A DNA stretch of 64,000 bases from Clytia hemisphaerica (taxonomy: Eukaryota; Cnidaria; Hydrozoa; Leptothecata; Clytiidae), in the NCBI GenBank assembly GCA_902728285.1, contig CACVBU010001199.1, positions 351,844 to 415,843 on the forward strand. Reading direction: 5' to 3'. Of the stretch, positions 48,801 through 57,881 are shown in pieces. Position numbers and translations under genes: made by a program. The number at the start of each line of letters is the position of its first letter. The stretch's first letter is position 1. The notes below the pieces were generated by a model. It was not told the origin of the DNA, did not search any database, and was given only the letters and a program-made list of their open reading frames with translations.

Positions 48801-51612
48801 GAAATACAAGCTGTGATAAGCATTTGGTCGATATTTATCGTGCTGAATGTCAACAACTAATAAAAATTTATCTGAAAATAATCATGTACGAAGAGAATGC
48901 ATTGCTAATTTTACAAGCTACCTATTTCGACACCCCCTTCTGAAAGGCCCACTGGCCCTTCCCACTGGAAAAATTGGCAAAAATATCGTCTCCAGTGGAA
49001 AAATCATCCTCCAATTTTAGTCCCCACTGAAAATAATCAAATAAAACCATGCTATTTTTTCCCGGTTCTAGGAAAACTGCCCCCGAGAAAATTGCCCCCC
49101 GGAAAACTGCCCCCGGAAAATTGCCCCCTAGAAAATTGCCCCCTAGGAAAATTGCCCCCTAGGAAAATTGCCCCCAGAAAATTGCCCCCTAGAAAATTGC
49201 CCCCTAGGAAAATTGCCCCCCGGAAAATTGCCCCCCCCCCCGCCATCTTTTTTTCCACTTTTTTATAAAATCCAATGAAACTTCAAATGGCCATTGTAGC
49301 TGTAAAATTAAGTAGTTTTGAATTACTCTTAGGGTACCTAGTAAACGGGGGTCAGCGGGGGTGGATTGGAAAAAAGGCTAAAACAGCATAATCCGTAAAA
49401 AAAAGAAGTTTCAGATTCCGAAAAATTGATAAGCGGAGGAGGGGTTGGATCAACAATGTCCTGGGTAGAAAATTTTCGAAAAATAGATTATTTTGGTGGG
49501 AACTTTTTTTGGGGAAAACTGTAATTAATTTTTTAACTGTGGTTGGAATTAATTTTAGCGAATGACAACGCAAATCTGCTCTATTTCATCTTATTTTGAG
49601 CAACTTTGTTGAATTTCAGGGGTTATTTAGCCAAGAAAACTGAAATTTTAATTTTGGTGGGAACTTATTTTGGCGAGTTAGTAAAAATTAGTTCCCTTAG
49701 CTTAAGATAGCACGGATAGAGCGCTTAGGGTTAAGAAATGGGGAAAGATTTTTTTGAAAGTGATTTTATTACTCGACTATCTTTCTCCACCTCATACAAA
49801 ACTTGTAAAAGTCGTTTTTGAGGCGTCTTTTTTCTTTAAGAATTAAGAATTTTAATTCATTTGATAATTCAATGTTTTTGTTTTACCGTGCACGGTCTAC
49901 AAAATCCGTTTTTTACATGGGAAATTTCAAATCTCCAAAAAGTTTCACAAAGAAATGTTTTAAGTCCCTTTTTAGTCATTGAAAACATCCAAAAACTTTA
50001 ACGTTTCGAAAACTTTGAATCAAATCGAGCCAATCGAGCTCCAATGTTTGTTGATTGATTAAAGAAAGGATGTTGAAAATTGAGTTAGATTTAGTTTCGA
50101 AAAATGGAAAATTAGGGGGCAATTTTCCTAGGGGGCAATTTTCTGGGGGCCGTTTTCCGGGGGGCAATTTTCCTGGGGGGCAATTTTCTGGGGGGCCGTT
50201 TTCCGGGGGGCAATTTTCTAGGGGGCAGTTTTCCGGGGGGTAGTTTTCTCGGGGGCAATTTTCCTGACACCTTTTTTCCCATCCCCACCGAGTTTTCTAA
50301 CTTGAAAACAATGGAATTTTAAATCCACAGTCAAAAAAGTACGGGAATATCATTTTATGATTTCCCACCATTATTTAGATCGTTATTTTTATCCCCACTA
50401 GCTGAAAAAATCCTAGCGGGTCTGTGAGAATGGAGTGTATTTCGTTCAGCATCATTGAGACTTAAATGGTTCCCAAGTTACACCCCTATCTCGTTGACCG
50501 GGGTAAGATCATAAATTTCATTGTTTAAATTGGGGTAGAAAATTTTAAGTAATTCTTAGCGGGCTTACTCTTAGGTGCCAAATAAACGGTCCCCCCCCCG
50601 CTTGTTAATTTTACGAAAATTTTCCAACCCCCCCGGACCTTATTAGGACCCCCCCGTTTATTAATTTTAAAGAATATTTTCAGTTGGCTAAAAGAAGTCC
50701 CCTTATTTTGCTCCAAAAAGCCTGATTTTAGCCTATATTTACCTTATTTTGGGGTTTTCATAAGTACAATTTCCAACCCCCCCGGCAATTAGGTCCCCCC
50801 CGTTTATTGAAATTTCAAAAATTTTCCAACCCCCCCGTTTATTCCAACCCCCCCCCGTTTATTTGGCACCTAAGAGTACTCAGTATCTCCCACCAGTGGT
50901 CGAAATCATCCACCGAGGCGGATCTGGTTACTGATACAGGGATGTCTAGAGTTCATCTTCTCAAAATCTACCATTTAGATGACTTATTCAACTTCACTTT
51001 GTGCTTTCGGTTCTTAGGCTAGGGGACTTTTTCATTTCAGTATTTGGCATTTTTTTATGAGTACCCCCTTCCAGATAACTTTTAAAAGGTCTTTCAAAAT
51101 TAAAGTAGCTGCGTAGTTTTTTTTAATATCACGCAAAAAAATGCATTAATGATGAGGGTAACAGTCACCAAAGAGCTATTAATTAAATCATGGTCGAGTT
51201 ATTATTAGTTGATTGTAATGATGTTAAGCCGCAAGATGCTGAAAGTTCATGCTTAAAGCTTTATAAAAAGTCTCTTGGAATTTTAATTCGTCAAATTAGA
51301 AAGTCCTTGCTAAGTTAAAATTATTATATGAGCTTTTTAGAAGAATAATGTGTTTCAGCATTTATCAAGACCAGGGAATTGCCGAAAAAAGTTTGTGTTT
51401 TCATTGTACGTACATTAATTTTTGAGGATGTATTTCTCTGTAAAGAAGACACGGGCTCGAGATATTGATCTTTAAAAAGTGCAAAAAAGTGGACAAAAAA
51501 ATTCCCAGTCAAATAAAACTTACTTTCCAGGAGATAACTGAGCATCGACTTTCCAATCCACAAAACTCCAACAGATTAAAACTGCAACAAACCATGTCAA
51601 ATTCGAAAACAT
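30864..51612 (-). CDS. Gene C: giant EMI/EGF/Sushi/Ig single-pass receptor
   Basis: Twenty exons plus one alternative, 5' to 3': 51612-51524; 47775-47641 or 47613-47479; 47154-47051; 46527-46435; 46177-46052; 45624-45484; 45166-45041; 44813-44562; 44458-44333; 43724-43602; 43155-42982; 42659-42474; 42130-40884; 40661-40520; 40402-38985; 38498-38349; 38128-35753; 35426-35259; 34575-34455; 31071-30864. About 2,500 residues. Order: signal peptide ([15 protein letters not shown]), EMI, short EGF, seven calcium-type EGFs, two Sushi/CCP domains, another EGF ([11 protein letters not shown]), a long beta-rich stretch, a coiled-coil, Cys-rich segments, a glycine-zipper hydrophobic segment, a furin-like RKRR site, two Ig domains, an ephrin-receptor-like Cys module ([12 protein letters not shown]), a TM helix ([18 protein letters not shown]) and a tail of about 70 residues with YVNA and YHINDLY. 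The layout suggests a cell-surface recognition or scavenger receptor, which is inference. Lesions: exon 40402-38985 is one base short for its phase, with the shift between 39432 and 39540, and it has TAA at 39130-39132. All other junctions close in phase. Confidence 0.85.
31249..32700. repeat. Dispersed repeat, copy 2, interrupted by a nested insertion
   Basis: This repeats 383-1516: the left part is 31249-32167 and the right part 32611-32700. Between them sits a 443-bp insert. In copy 1 the two halves are contiguous, so the interruption is later. The interior is again rich in CCGGAAAATGCCGGAAA-type units and has no gene. Confidence 0.65.
32168..32610 (+). mobile_element. 5'-truncated retroelement insert
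   Basis: The insert is flanked by a 9-bp direct repeat, TATATTTTC, at 32159-32167 and 32611-32619. It encodes the C-terminal end of the same ORF family as 23162-23760 ([20 protein letters not shown]), then a stop and an AT-rich 3' tail. Copy 1 of the host repeat (near 1434) is the unoccupied site. The truncated 5' end plus target duplication points to target-primed reverse transcription. Confidence 0.7.
32702..33036. mobile_element. MITE, family 3, left end truncated
   Basis: It shares 'ACACTTTATAAGAATGTC' and the ATTCTTATAAAAAAAA...GCGTGTA right end with 9899-10456, but starts inside the left terminal repeat, directly abutting the preceding repeat. Confidence 0.6.
33069..33787. mobile_element. 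TTAA-flanked inverted-repeat element
   Basis: The left end TTAAGGGCTCTGACCATAGT is mirrored by ACTATGGTCAGAGCCCTTAA on the right. TTAA at both edges is compatible with a TTAA-targeting (piggyBac-like) transposase. A small acidic open frame inside (33107-33307) has no recognisable domain. Confidence 0.65.
34048..34394. mobile_element. Fold-back MITE with internal GGCGGGAATTTAATTTGGCG repeats
   Basis: TACCCTTAAAGGAAGAAATT at the left is mirrored by AATTTCTTCCTTTAAGGTA at the right, edged by TA. Internal short tandem units of GGCGG-ATTTAATTTGGCGGATGG occur mostly on one strand. Confidence 0.65.
34597..34765. repeat. Relic of a dispersed repeat with TTCGAA units
   Basis: CAGTTAACTCCCTCTAATTCG begins a segment with several TTCGAA-containing units. 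Similar text occurs near 18815-18900, 38240-38345 and 53845-53930. Possibly an old mariner-type relic; it lies in a gene C intron. Confidence 0.35.
45690..45965. repeat. Dispersed 'GGGTCGG' repeat in a gene C intron
   Basis: Units of CTCTCTAAGGGTCGGAAAAT recur with variations. The left edge GTGCGGACGGTAAGGGTCGG is mirrored near the right by CCCGTCCGCACATACC. Same family as 21400-21915. Confidence 0.55.
46628..46740. mobile_element. Short fold-back element in a gene C intron
   Basis: TTACCTTATCGGGAAAA at the left pairs with TTTTTCCCCGATAAGGTA at the right, with internal CCCCGACCAAAATTTT units. Non-coding. Confidence 0.65.
47479..47775 (-). other. Pair of mutually exclusive EMI exons of gene C
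   Basis: Exon 2a is 47775-47641 and exon 2b is 47613-47479. Each is 135 nt, phase 2-2, with AG before it and GT after it. They encode homologous EMI first halves ([14 protein letters not shown] versus [14 protein letters not shown]), identical at 36 of 44 complete codons. The gap between them is only 27 nt, too short to be removed as an intron. Reading straight through it gives AGG TAA, a stop. So a transcript should use one or the other. The cysteines (CC, CTSRC) are conserved in both. Confidence 0.85.
48335..48512. mobile_element. Palindromic fold-back element
   Basis: CTTATCGAAGTTTTTTATTT ... GCATTGTGGGATTGTTT is mirrored by AAACAATCCCACAATGC ... AAAAACTCCGATAAG. The two arms nearly meet. 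It lies in gene C intron 1. Confidence 0.65.
48928..50447. mobile_element. 1.5-kb fold-back transposon with minisatellite arms
   Basis: The ends ACACCCCCTTCTGAAAGGCC and its imperfect inverse (GGGTCTGTGAGAATGGAGTGT) bracket two G/C-biased minisatellites in opposite orientation. One is 49070-49240 (about 15-bp units of AAAATTGCCCCCTAGG); the other is 50113-50260 (the reverse complement). The centre has no gene. A partial copy of the right end is at 47930-48100. It lies in gene C intron 1. Confidence 0.6.
50566..50878. mobile_element. Fold-back MITE with poly-C runs
   Basis: TACTCTTAGGTGCCAAATAA at the left is mirrored by TTATTTGGCACCTAAGAGTA at the right, edged by TA. The interior has repeated CCCCCC-GTTTATT units on one strand. 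It lies in gene C intron 1. Confidence 0.75.
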
Positions 51613-53077
51613 TTTAAAACTAAAAGTGAATGTTATAAAACGATGGCACTTGAAAGTTGCCTTTCACTTTTCTTTATGAAAAAAAAAAATATTTTCAAGT
51701 ATAATCTTGTAACGTTCTAGTCATTCGATCTTCTTGTCTAAACAAACTTTCTGTTGAAGCTTGCTCAAAAAATAAATAGTCAATTGGTAGAGGAATGACG
51801 TCATTTTCGTTGTTAAAGCTTTGCTGAGACAAAATGCTGAAAGAATAATTAGAACAAAGTCGACGAAAAGTAATTCCCCGTCGAGAGAGAGTTGTTTCTC
51901 AGAAAACTCTTGTGTGGTTTAATGATAAAAAGTGATACGATTATGTTTGATTGCCCCAGTCAGCAAATTATTTAATCTATTTTTCATAAGAACGATAAGT
52001 CAATATCACTGACCTTTATATAAACCCTGGGGGCAGTTTTTTAATCCCGGCCAACCAAGATACTTTGATCGGAGTCGGATCGGAGTTCTTTAGAAAGTGG
52101 TACTTGCATCGAGAGCGCTAGATATTTTTCCTCTTGCATACTATAACGATGTAGCGCCGTTTTGTTGCAAGGCAAAGTTTTAGCACTAGATACAATTGCT
52201 TCTTTGCAGGTACCACTTTAAAGAAAAACTCCGATCAAATATGGCGGATATAGCTTGGTCCAGGGTTTATAAAGGTTAGTGGTCAACATATGTTAAAACA
52301 CAAAATATTTCTAATCTAGTTTTAGTTTTGTTTGTGATCGATGTTGCAGAGTGCTTAATGAAACCAGAGCCAAGTAAAATATTAAAAGATATCTTTTAAT
52401 TGTCTAATCTCCTTTTAAGATTTTTTCAAATGATGAAACTTCATACAAAATCAACTCAACAATCGGTTCAGCTTTTACGACGGGAAAAAAATTGTACTTC
52501 CTTTTTTGTATTTTCTATTTGTATAAAACCCGGGGGTACCCAGGCAAGTGAACGGCGAGGTTGTGTACTGCCCCTCAAGGGTTTTTAGAACCTAGAAATC
52601 CCTTTCAAGGTTGAAAATCAAAACAATCGAAATTGGGTCAAATTGGTCCCAGTAGTATCTAATATGCACAAAATGTTCCCTTTTTTCTTCTTTTAGTCAC
52701 GCTAAAGGTCCGAGGGTTGAAACTCGGGTGGTAAATACCCGTCAGCTTGCTACCCTAGTATAAAAGTCGCACGAAAAAGTATAAAGTCTCAAATACAAAT
52801 CATTAGCTGTAATTGGATACCAAAAAATCGGTTTTTGCAACAATACGAAGATACTTGGAAAAAGATCGTAAGCCCTTGTTTACAGTCAGTATCACGTTCT
52901 GGGCTTTCTTGCGTTTACTGACGGTACTTGTTAACATTTATACACGGAGTACTTTCCCTCGTGTTTCAATGAGGCGTTTTGAAAATACTCACAAACTTAA
53001 TATACAATTATAAGTTCAAATTCAAAGAATTGTGTGCTTTCCTTGGAGAGAAAATTACGATTAAATTACTTCAGGCT
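51613..53077. other. Intergenic DNA upstream of gene C
   Basis: The gene C promoter should lie at the left edge (minus strand); no core element stands out. A fold-back element lies at 52007-52282. No gene is seen. Confidence 0.4.
52007..52282. mobile_element. Fold-back element
   Basis: CACTGACCTTTATATAAACC is mirrored by GGTTTATAAAGGTTAGTG. A half copy (GCTGACCTTTATATACCCTG) lies at 55747-55813, cut off by the next element. Non-coding. Confidence 0.65.
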
Positions 53078-53785
53078 TTACTCTTTATTGTTTTTATAAA
53101 TAGTCGGCGGTTGATAGTTTTGTGATCCGAAATGTTTTGATTTCAAATAACCAATAACCAAGGAAACACCATTATGGGCTTTCTGTAATATTTCACGTTT
53201 CACTTTCTTCTGTTTCGCCTTGAACAAAATCTCCATAAACTTTTTATCGTTTCACCAAGGTAGCATCAAGTTTTACGAATTCGGAAGCAATGACTTCATG
53301 CTTTTCCGCTGAAACTTTCGTTGTTTCACCAGAATTTTAGAATTATTTTTTGATCGAAAATATCATTGCTACACCTTCTTTATCTCATCTTCGTAACCTT
53401 CGATTGTATTCTCAGATTTCCCCAGACAATATTCAGTAAGAATATCATAATTACATAACTCGATGTAATAACCATCGTGATCTCGGAAGTAAAATTGTCT
53501 CCTTTGGGATCTGTTACATTTGTATCGAAGGAGATTTCTATCTGACAATCAAATCTTTGCCAGAAGGAATAATAGGCTGACCCTTAATGAGATGTAATTC
53601 AATATTTGCCATTGTTGTAAACCAAGCAAACCAAGCTCCATGTCGGTTAAAATTTGGACGTTTGATTTGTTGAAGATGAAGATTGTCCGTATAAAATTTG
53701 CTGAGCGTCCGATATTGCTGACTGCTATGTGGTTTGCTTTGTGTATCAAATTACCTAAGGAAAGAAAATACCCACGCCTTTTCAT
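53078..53785 (-). pseudogene. Glyoxalase/VOC-family pseudogene
   Basis: Reading down the minus strand in shifting frames gives the parts of a vicinal-oxygen-chelate (glyoxalase-like) protein in the right order: ANHIAVSNIGRSA, KFYTDNLHLQQIKRP, NFNRHGAWF, ANIELHLIKGQPIIPSGKD, NVTDPKGDN, then QFYFRDHDGYYIELCNYDIL. A lysine-rich tail ends at TAA 53078-53080. The frame changes at least three times and in-frame stops occur (for example after GKDLIVR), so it cannot be expressed intact. No intron is visible, which suits a retrocopy, though no poly(A) tail is seen. Metal-site residues H (in NHIAV), H (ELHLI) and E (YYIELC) are still recognisable. Confidence 0.8.
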
Positions 53786-54880
53786 TAACAGTTAGAGTCT
53801 AATTTAGACTGCTGAAGTCTCTCTATGATTTTCTTGCCGAAAATTACCGTCAAGTTTGTCTAATTCGAACCTTTCTGTTAATCGAATTGTATTCAGATCA
53901 ACTGAAAAAAAATATTCCCATCATCATTATTCGAATCCGTCCCTAAGTCACTGCAATATCAATTGAATAACTACCTGGACCTAGTCAGGAAACGAAATAA
54001 ACAGGTTGAATCTACTTTTTATTCAAGTCACGGGATCAAAACAAATGGGAAATTTACAGTATTGAGTTTAGCTTGGTGACATCAAATTACCGCTCTACTC
54101 CAATGACTTTCTTCATTGACTCCTTTTTGGAATTTAATGATATGACCAAAGCGCACGGGCGAAAATATCAATCTCGAAATGCGAACCAACCTGACTTCCA
54201 GACCAGGTTTGTTATTCAATTGACTTTTCCGGAGAAATTCCTTGATTCATCGACGATCGAATTATACAGAGAGTCAACACCGGGATTGCTTCTTTAAAAT
54301 CTTGGAATATAAATTTAAATATCCGGCTGGCTCTTTATCACTCTTAAGTTTTTGCTTGTTTAGAAAAAGTTGAGGTATTTCCTCTATATTTAAAGTATGA
54401 TTATTTAAAGAATACTGTATACATAAAATTAAAGTTCTGGTCAAATGGTACAATATACGAGGTTTAACCTGAGTTCAGATTGTGATTATTTTCTGCACAA
54501 CGCGTTGAAGCTCTAAAGGAACGAGTGAAATCATAACAATCTGACGAATATGTTATCTCAAAATCGTAAGGATCGCGCTCGTCTAAAAGGACTGGGAATG
54601 ACAACAAAATTATGTGATTGTGTTTGAAAATAGGACGCCATATCAGGAAAATTTAGTTTTTGACTTTCTGAGACACAACAAGATTCTCGTTGTAGAATTT
54701 CCCGCGGAAGGACTATTTTCCTCAAATGGTTAATTTCTAAATGCATTTAGAGGTTTACCGTGCGTGTAAGAAAATTATGACCAGCTGTTATCAGGTTAAC
54801 GAGATCCATTCATGAGCATATTAATGATCAATAAAATTAGAATCTCCAGGCACGATCAAAAAGAGAAGACTGTGACTTAC

Positions 54881-55102
54881 CAAGACCACGTCTTGGAATA
54901 TTCGGATCCCAATGGAATTCCATTGTTTCAACCTTGTTCGTTCCTCTGTCCATGTTGTTGTATTTTGAATAAAACAGGCAGCGATCTGTTGCTTTTGAGT
55001 GAAACAATAACCCCTAAATGAAAGTCCCGCAAGGGCTAAAATCGTTAGCGAATACAAAAACGCTGCAAAAGAGGCTTCAGACACGTACGTAGCATTACAC
55101 AA
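54881..55102 (-). CDS. Possible first exon of an unidentified gene
   Basis: A 74-codon frame begins with an ATG, has a hydrophobic stretch like a signal or TM segment (AAFLYSLTILALAGLSF), and ends at a strong donor, TTG|GTAAGTCA. No downstream exon was found on the minus strand, and no domain is recognised. It could equally be chance or part of a mobile element. Confidence 0.2.
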
Positions 55103-55296
55103 ATATTGAGCACGTACAATATAAAGGCCATCGAAAAGGGTCCAAACAACAGGTCTGGGATTTGAAACACAGTTTATTGGCGAACATTGTCTTTATGGTG
55201 AACATTGTCTTTTTAATCAAATGTTTCTTGTTATCTCAAAAGATCGAAAAGATCATTCATAGCCTAGAAAAATTCCAGAACAAAATTTTATTTATA

Positions 55297-55551
55297 TACA
55301 GGGTGTCCCTAATAAAAGTATCGAGTTTGAACATGCGATTGAGTAGAAAGTTTTAAGTGTGTATTCACAAAATTGTATTTTAAGCTCTCCCTCTTTTTTC
55401 TTTGTCATTACGATTAATTTATACGTTGTAACTACCTTTTGTAATGAGCCTATGTGATGGAGAACGTTCTTATATTTTAGCGATAACACACACAAACTTT
55501 TTTACTCAATCGCATGTTCAAACTCGATACTTTTATTAGGGACACCCTGTA
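55297..55551. mobile_element. Mariner-type MITE (ACAGGGTGTCCC ends)
   Basis: Inverted repeats of about 50 bp begin TACAGGGTGTCCCTAATAAA and end TTTATTAGGGACACCCTGTA. The ACAGGGTGTCCC terminus and TA edges are typical of Tc1/mariner-derived MITEs. Non-coding. Confidence 0.8.
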
Positions 55552-55810
55552 CATTGACCGCTTGCAATGTTTGAAAATGTTCTCTCTATTGTTAAAAATC
55601 GAGGTTTTTGTTTCTAAAATTGACTCTTGGCAACTTTCAACTTTCAACTTTCAATCCCTTATGGTAAAACAAAGTTTTTAATGTGTCACTGGAACTACGG
55701 ACCCGGTTAAGTCTATCGTTTTCTAACAGAACTTGCAACAGCAGATCGCTGACCTTTATATACCCTGGGAAAAGTTTCGCGATCCCGGCCAAGCTAAATG
55801 TTTGATCGAA

Positions 55811-56170
55811 GTTTTTTAATTAGAACACCTAAAATTTGGCTGACCCTGAATGTGCTTATTTTTTTTAGCAATTTTCAGCCTAAAATGTTCTTAAATGCGT
55901 TCTTAATTTTTCATACTACTCTAAATCGACAATATCATGCAAAATAAAGAGCACTTAAAATTGGAAAAATGTGGACAATATTTGACTCTTGATTTTAGAA
56001 AATCCATGCCTAAGTTCAGTTTAAACTGCTTGAAAGGAGGAACAAATTGTAGTTTCTTGTCATTTTTTCCAAACTGAGGCTGGGCATGTTCTTACGATGT
56101 TCTTAATTTTCCGACGAATTTCAGCCTCAATGTTCTTATAAACTGGGTTCTAATGAAAAAAAAAACGTGT
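55811..56170. mobile_element. MITE, family 3 relative
   Basis: TTAGAACACCTAAAATTTGG at the left and TTCTAATGAAA...ACGTGTA at the right bracket text shared, inverted, with 29385-29734 (AAACTGAGGCTGGGCATGTT region). It interrupts a half copy of the 52007-52282 fold-back element. Confidence 0.6.
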
Positions 56171-57251
56171 ATGATACTATTTTTCAGGAACGAACAATTT
56201 TGAATCAGTATCTTCTTTAGAAGGTTTTTAATTGAATTTCACCTTAGGGCTTTTCATTAAATATTTTCGCAGTAAAAGAATGCCCACCCTAGCATTTGAT
56301 AACCTTGTTCATCATTCTCTTAATCTTATCAATTCTTTCGATACTTTTAAGTAGCCTGAAAATTCTTTGGTAAACCCTCCCCAAAAAAGCTTGTTGAATA
56401 TACGGAAAGAGAAGCCGATTTTCCGGAAACCTGATTTAAAAACGATCTCACTAAGATTATAAACATTCCCAATGGACCTGCTGCGATCATTTTGCAATGT
56501 TTTAAAATCATCCAAGATTTATTTAATAGCAAACGGCTTCAAAAACCATCGAAACAGTCTTTTAGCGGTGTTTTATAAATTCATTGTTGAATTTATAACT
56601 TGGAACAAGTTTTGATTTGTATGTGTGTTTATAGTGAATTTTAAGTACTGGACCATAATGTTTATAACTCTAGAGGGGTGTTTAATAAAAGAGATTCGAT
56701 TTAATCTGTAGAGGCTGTTTTCGATATTCGCTGTTTTTATGTCTTTTTATAGAATTACTTTGTTTTCTTAAGATGAGAAAATTTGTTTCTAGAAAAAGCC
56801 ATCTTGAGTAGATGGAAATGTTAGAAAGATTTTCTCGAACATGAGAGTAAATTGGTGATAAAGAATTTGATTCTTTAGTCATAGACGAGGCGATGTGAGT
56901 TTTAGAATTTTTCTCCTTTCGAGAATTGGAAGCTTAACTTTACGAATTCCTACACCTCTGTTATCACAAAGTCTTTCGTAATTTCTTTTTATTCAACGAA
57001 GAACAGTAATGGGTTGCCATCATTTATTATGTTCTTAATTTACGCCAAGTTTTTATATAGTTTTCGACTTTTTAGCTTCATTTAGTCCCAGTTTTAGATA
57101 GTTTTCGATTTTTTATCTTTATTTACGCCAAGTTTTAGATAGTTTTCGAAGCGCATGGAATTTTGCTATAAGTTTTCTTTGTTACATAACTAAAAAAATA
57201 TTGGTGTGCAATGTTGGCAATATTTCTAGCAACAAATGTTAGTCAACGGTT

Positions 57252-57881
57252 ACACACTTTTTTATAAGAGCATCTAAAATTTTTGAAACCTTTAGATGTT
57301 CTTAGATTTTTGAGAATTAAGCCTAAAAATGTTCTTAGCATGTTCTTATTTTCACAATTCTGTGAGCGGTTTTATCCATTTTCTTAAGAAAATTTTCTTT
57401 ATTTGGCCATTTTAGATTCTGCAAAGTACTCTAGGGGCTAAGTTAGGTCCCGTATGCGCATCGGCGTATAGTCATTTTTTCTTTTGATCATGAAAGTATA
57501 GTCCTTGAAGAGTCAGAAAACGAAAGTACTTCATATCTCCAGATAACGAAATTTTCAGACCATGATTCTGATCTTTTTCTTAATCAGCATAAAATTTGTG
57601 ATCGATTGGTATATAATATGTCTATGTTTAAAGTCAAAAAAAAAATCTAAAATCCGCCATTATGGAAATTTGTGCCTGATCCAAACAACGCCACACACGT
57701 TTGCTGACTCTTCAAGGACTATACTTTCATGATCAAAAGAAAAAATGACTATACGCCGATGTGCATACGAGACCTAACTCAGTCCCTAGAGTAAAGCCCA
57801 AAATGTTCTTAACTTGTTCTTAACAGTTTGGCCATCGAAGCTTTATGTTCTTATATAGTTTGTTCTTATAAAAAACGTGTA
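57252..57881. mobile_element. MITE, family 3 relative, hosting a second MITE
   Basis: ACACACTTTTTTATAAGAGC at the left and TTCTTATAAAAAACGTGT at the right are inverted ends. The element is split by the insert at 57427-57794. Confidence 0.65.
57427..57794. mobile_element. Nested MITE with about 98-bp inverted repeats
   Basis: TACTCTAGGGGCTAAGTTAG at the left is mirrored by CTAACTCAGTCCCTAGAGTA at the right, and the pairing continues through ACGCCGAT, TTTGATCATGAAAGTATAGT and CTTCAAGGA. TA borders both ends. The long, near-perfect arms suggest recent activity. It lies inside 57252-57881. Confidence 0.8.

Noticed and set aside
49070..49240. A CRISPR-like array
   Set aside because: The units are contiguous 15-bp minisatellite repeats without unique spacers, in a eukaryotic intron.
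54073..54297. A possible 74-codon plus-strand gene
   Set aside because: No signal, domain or splice context; not distinguishable from chance.
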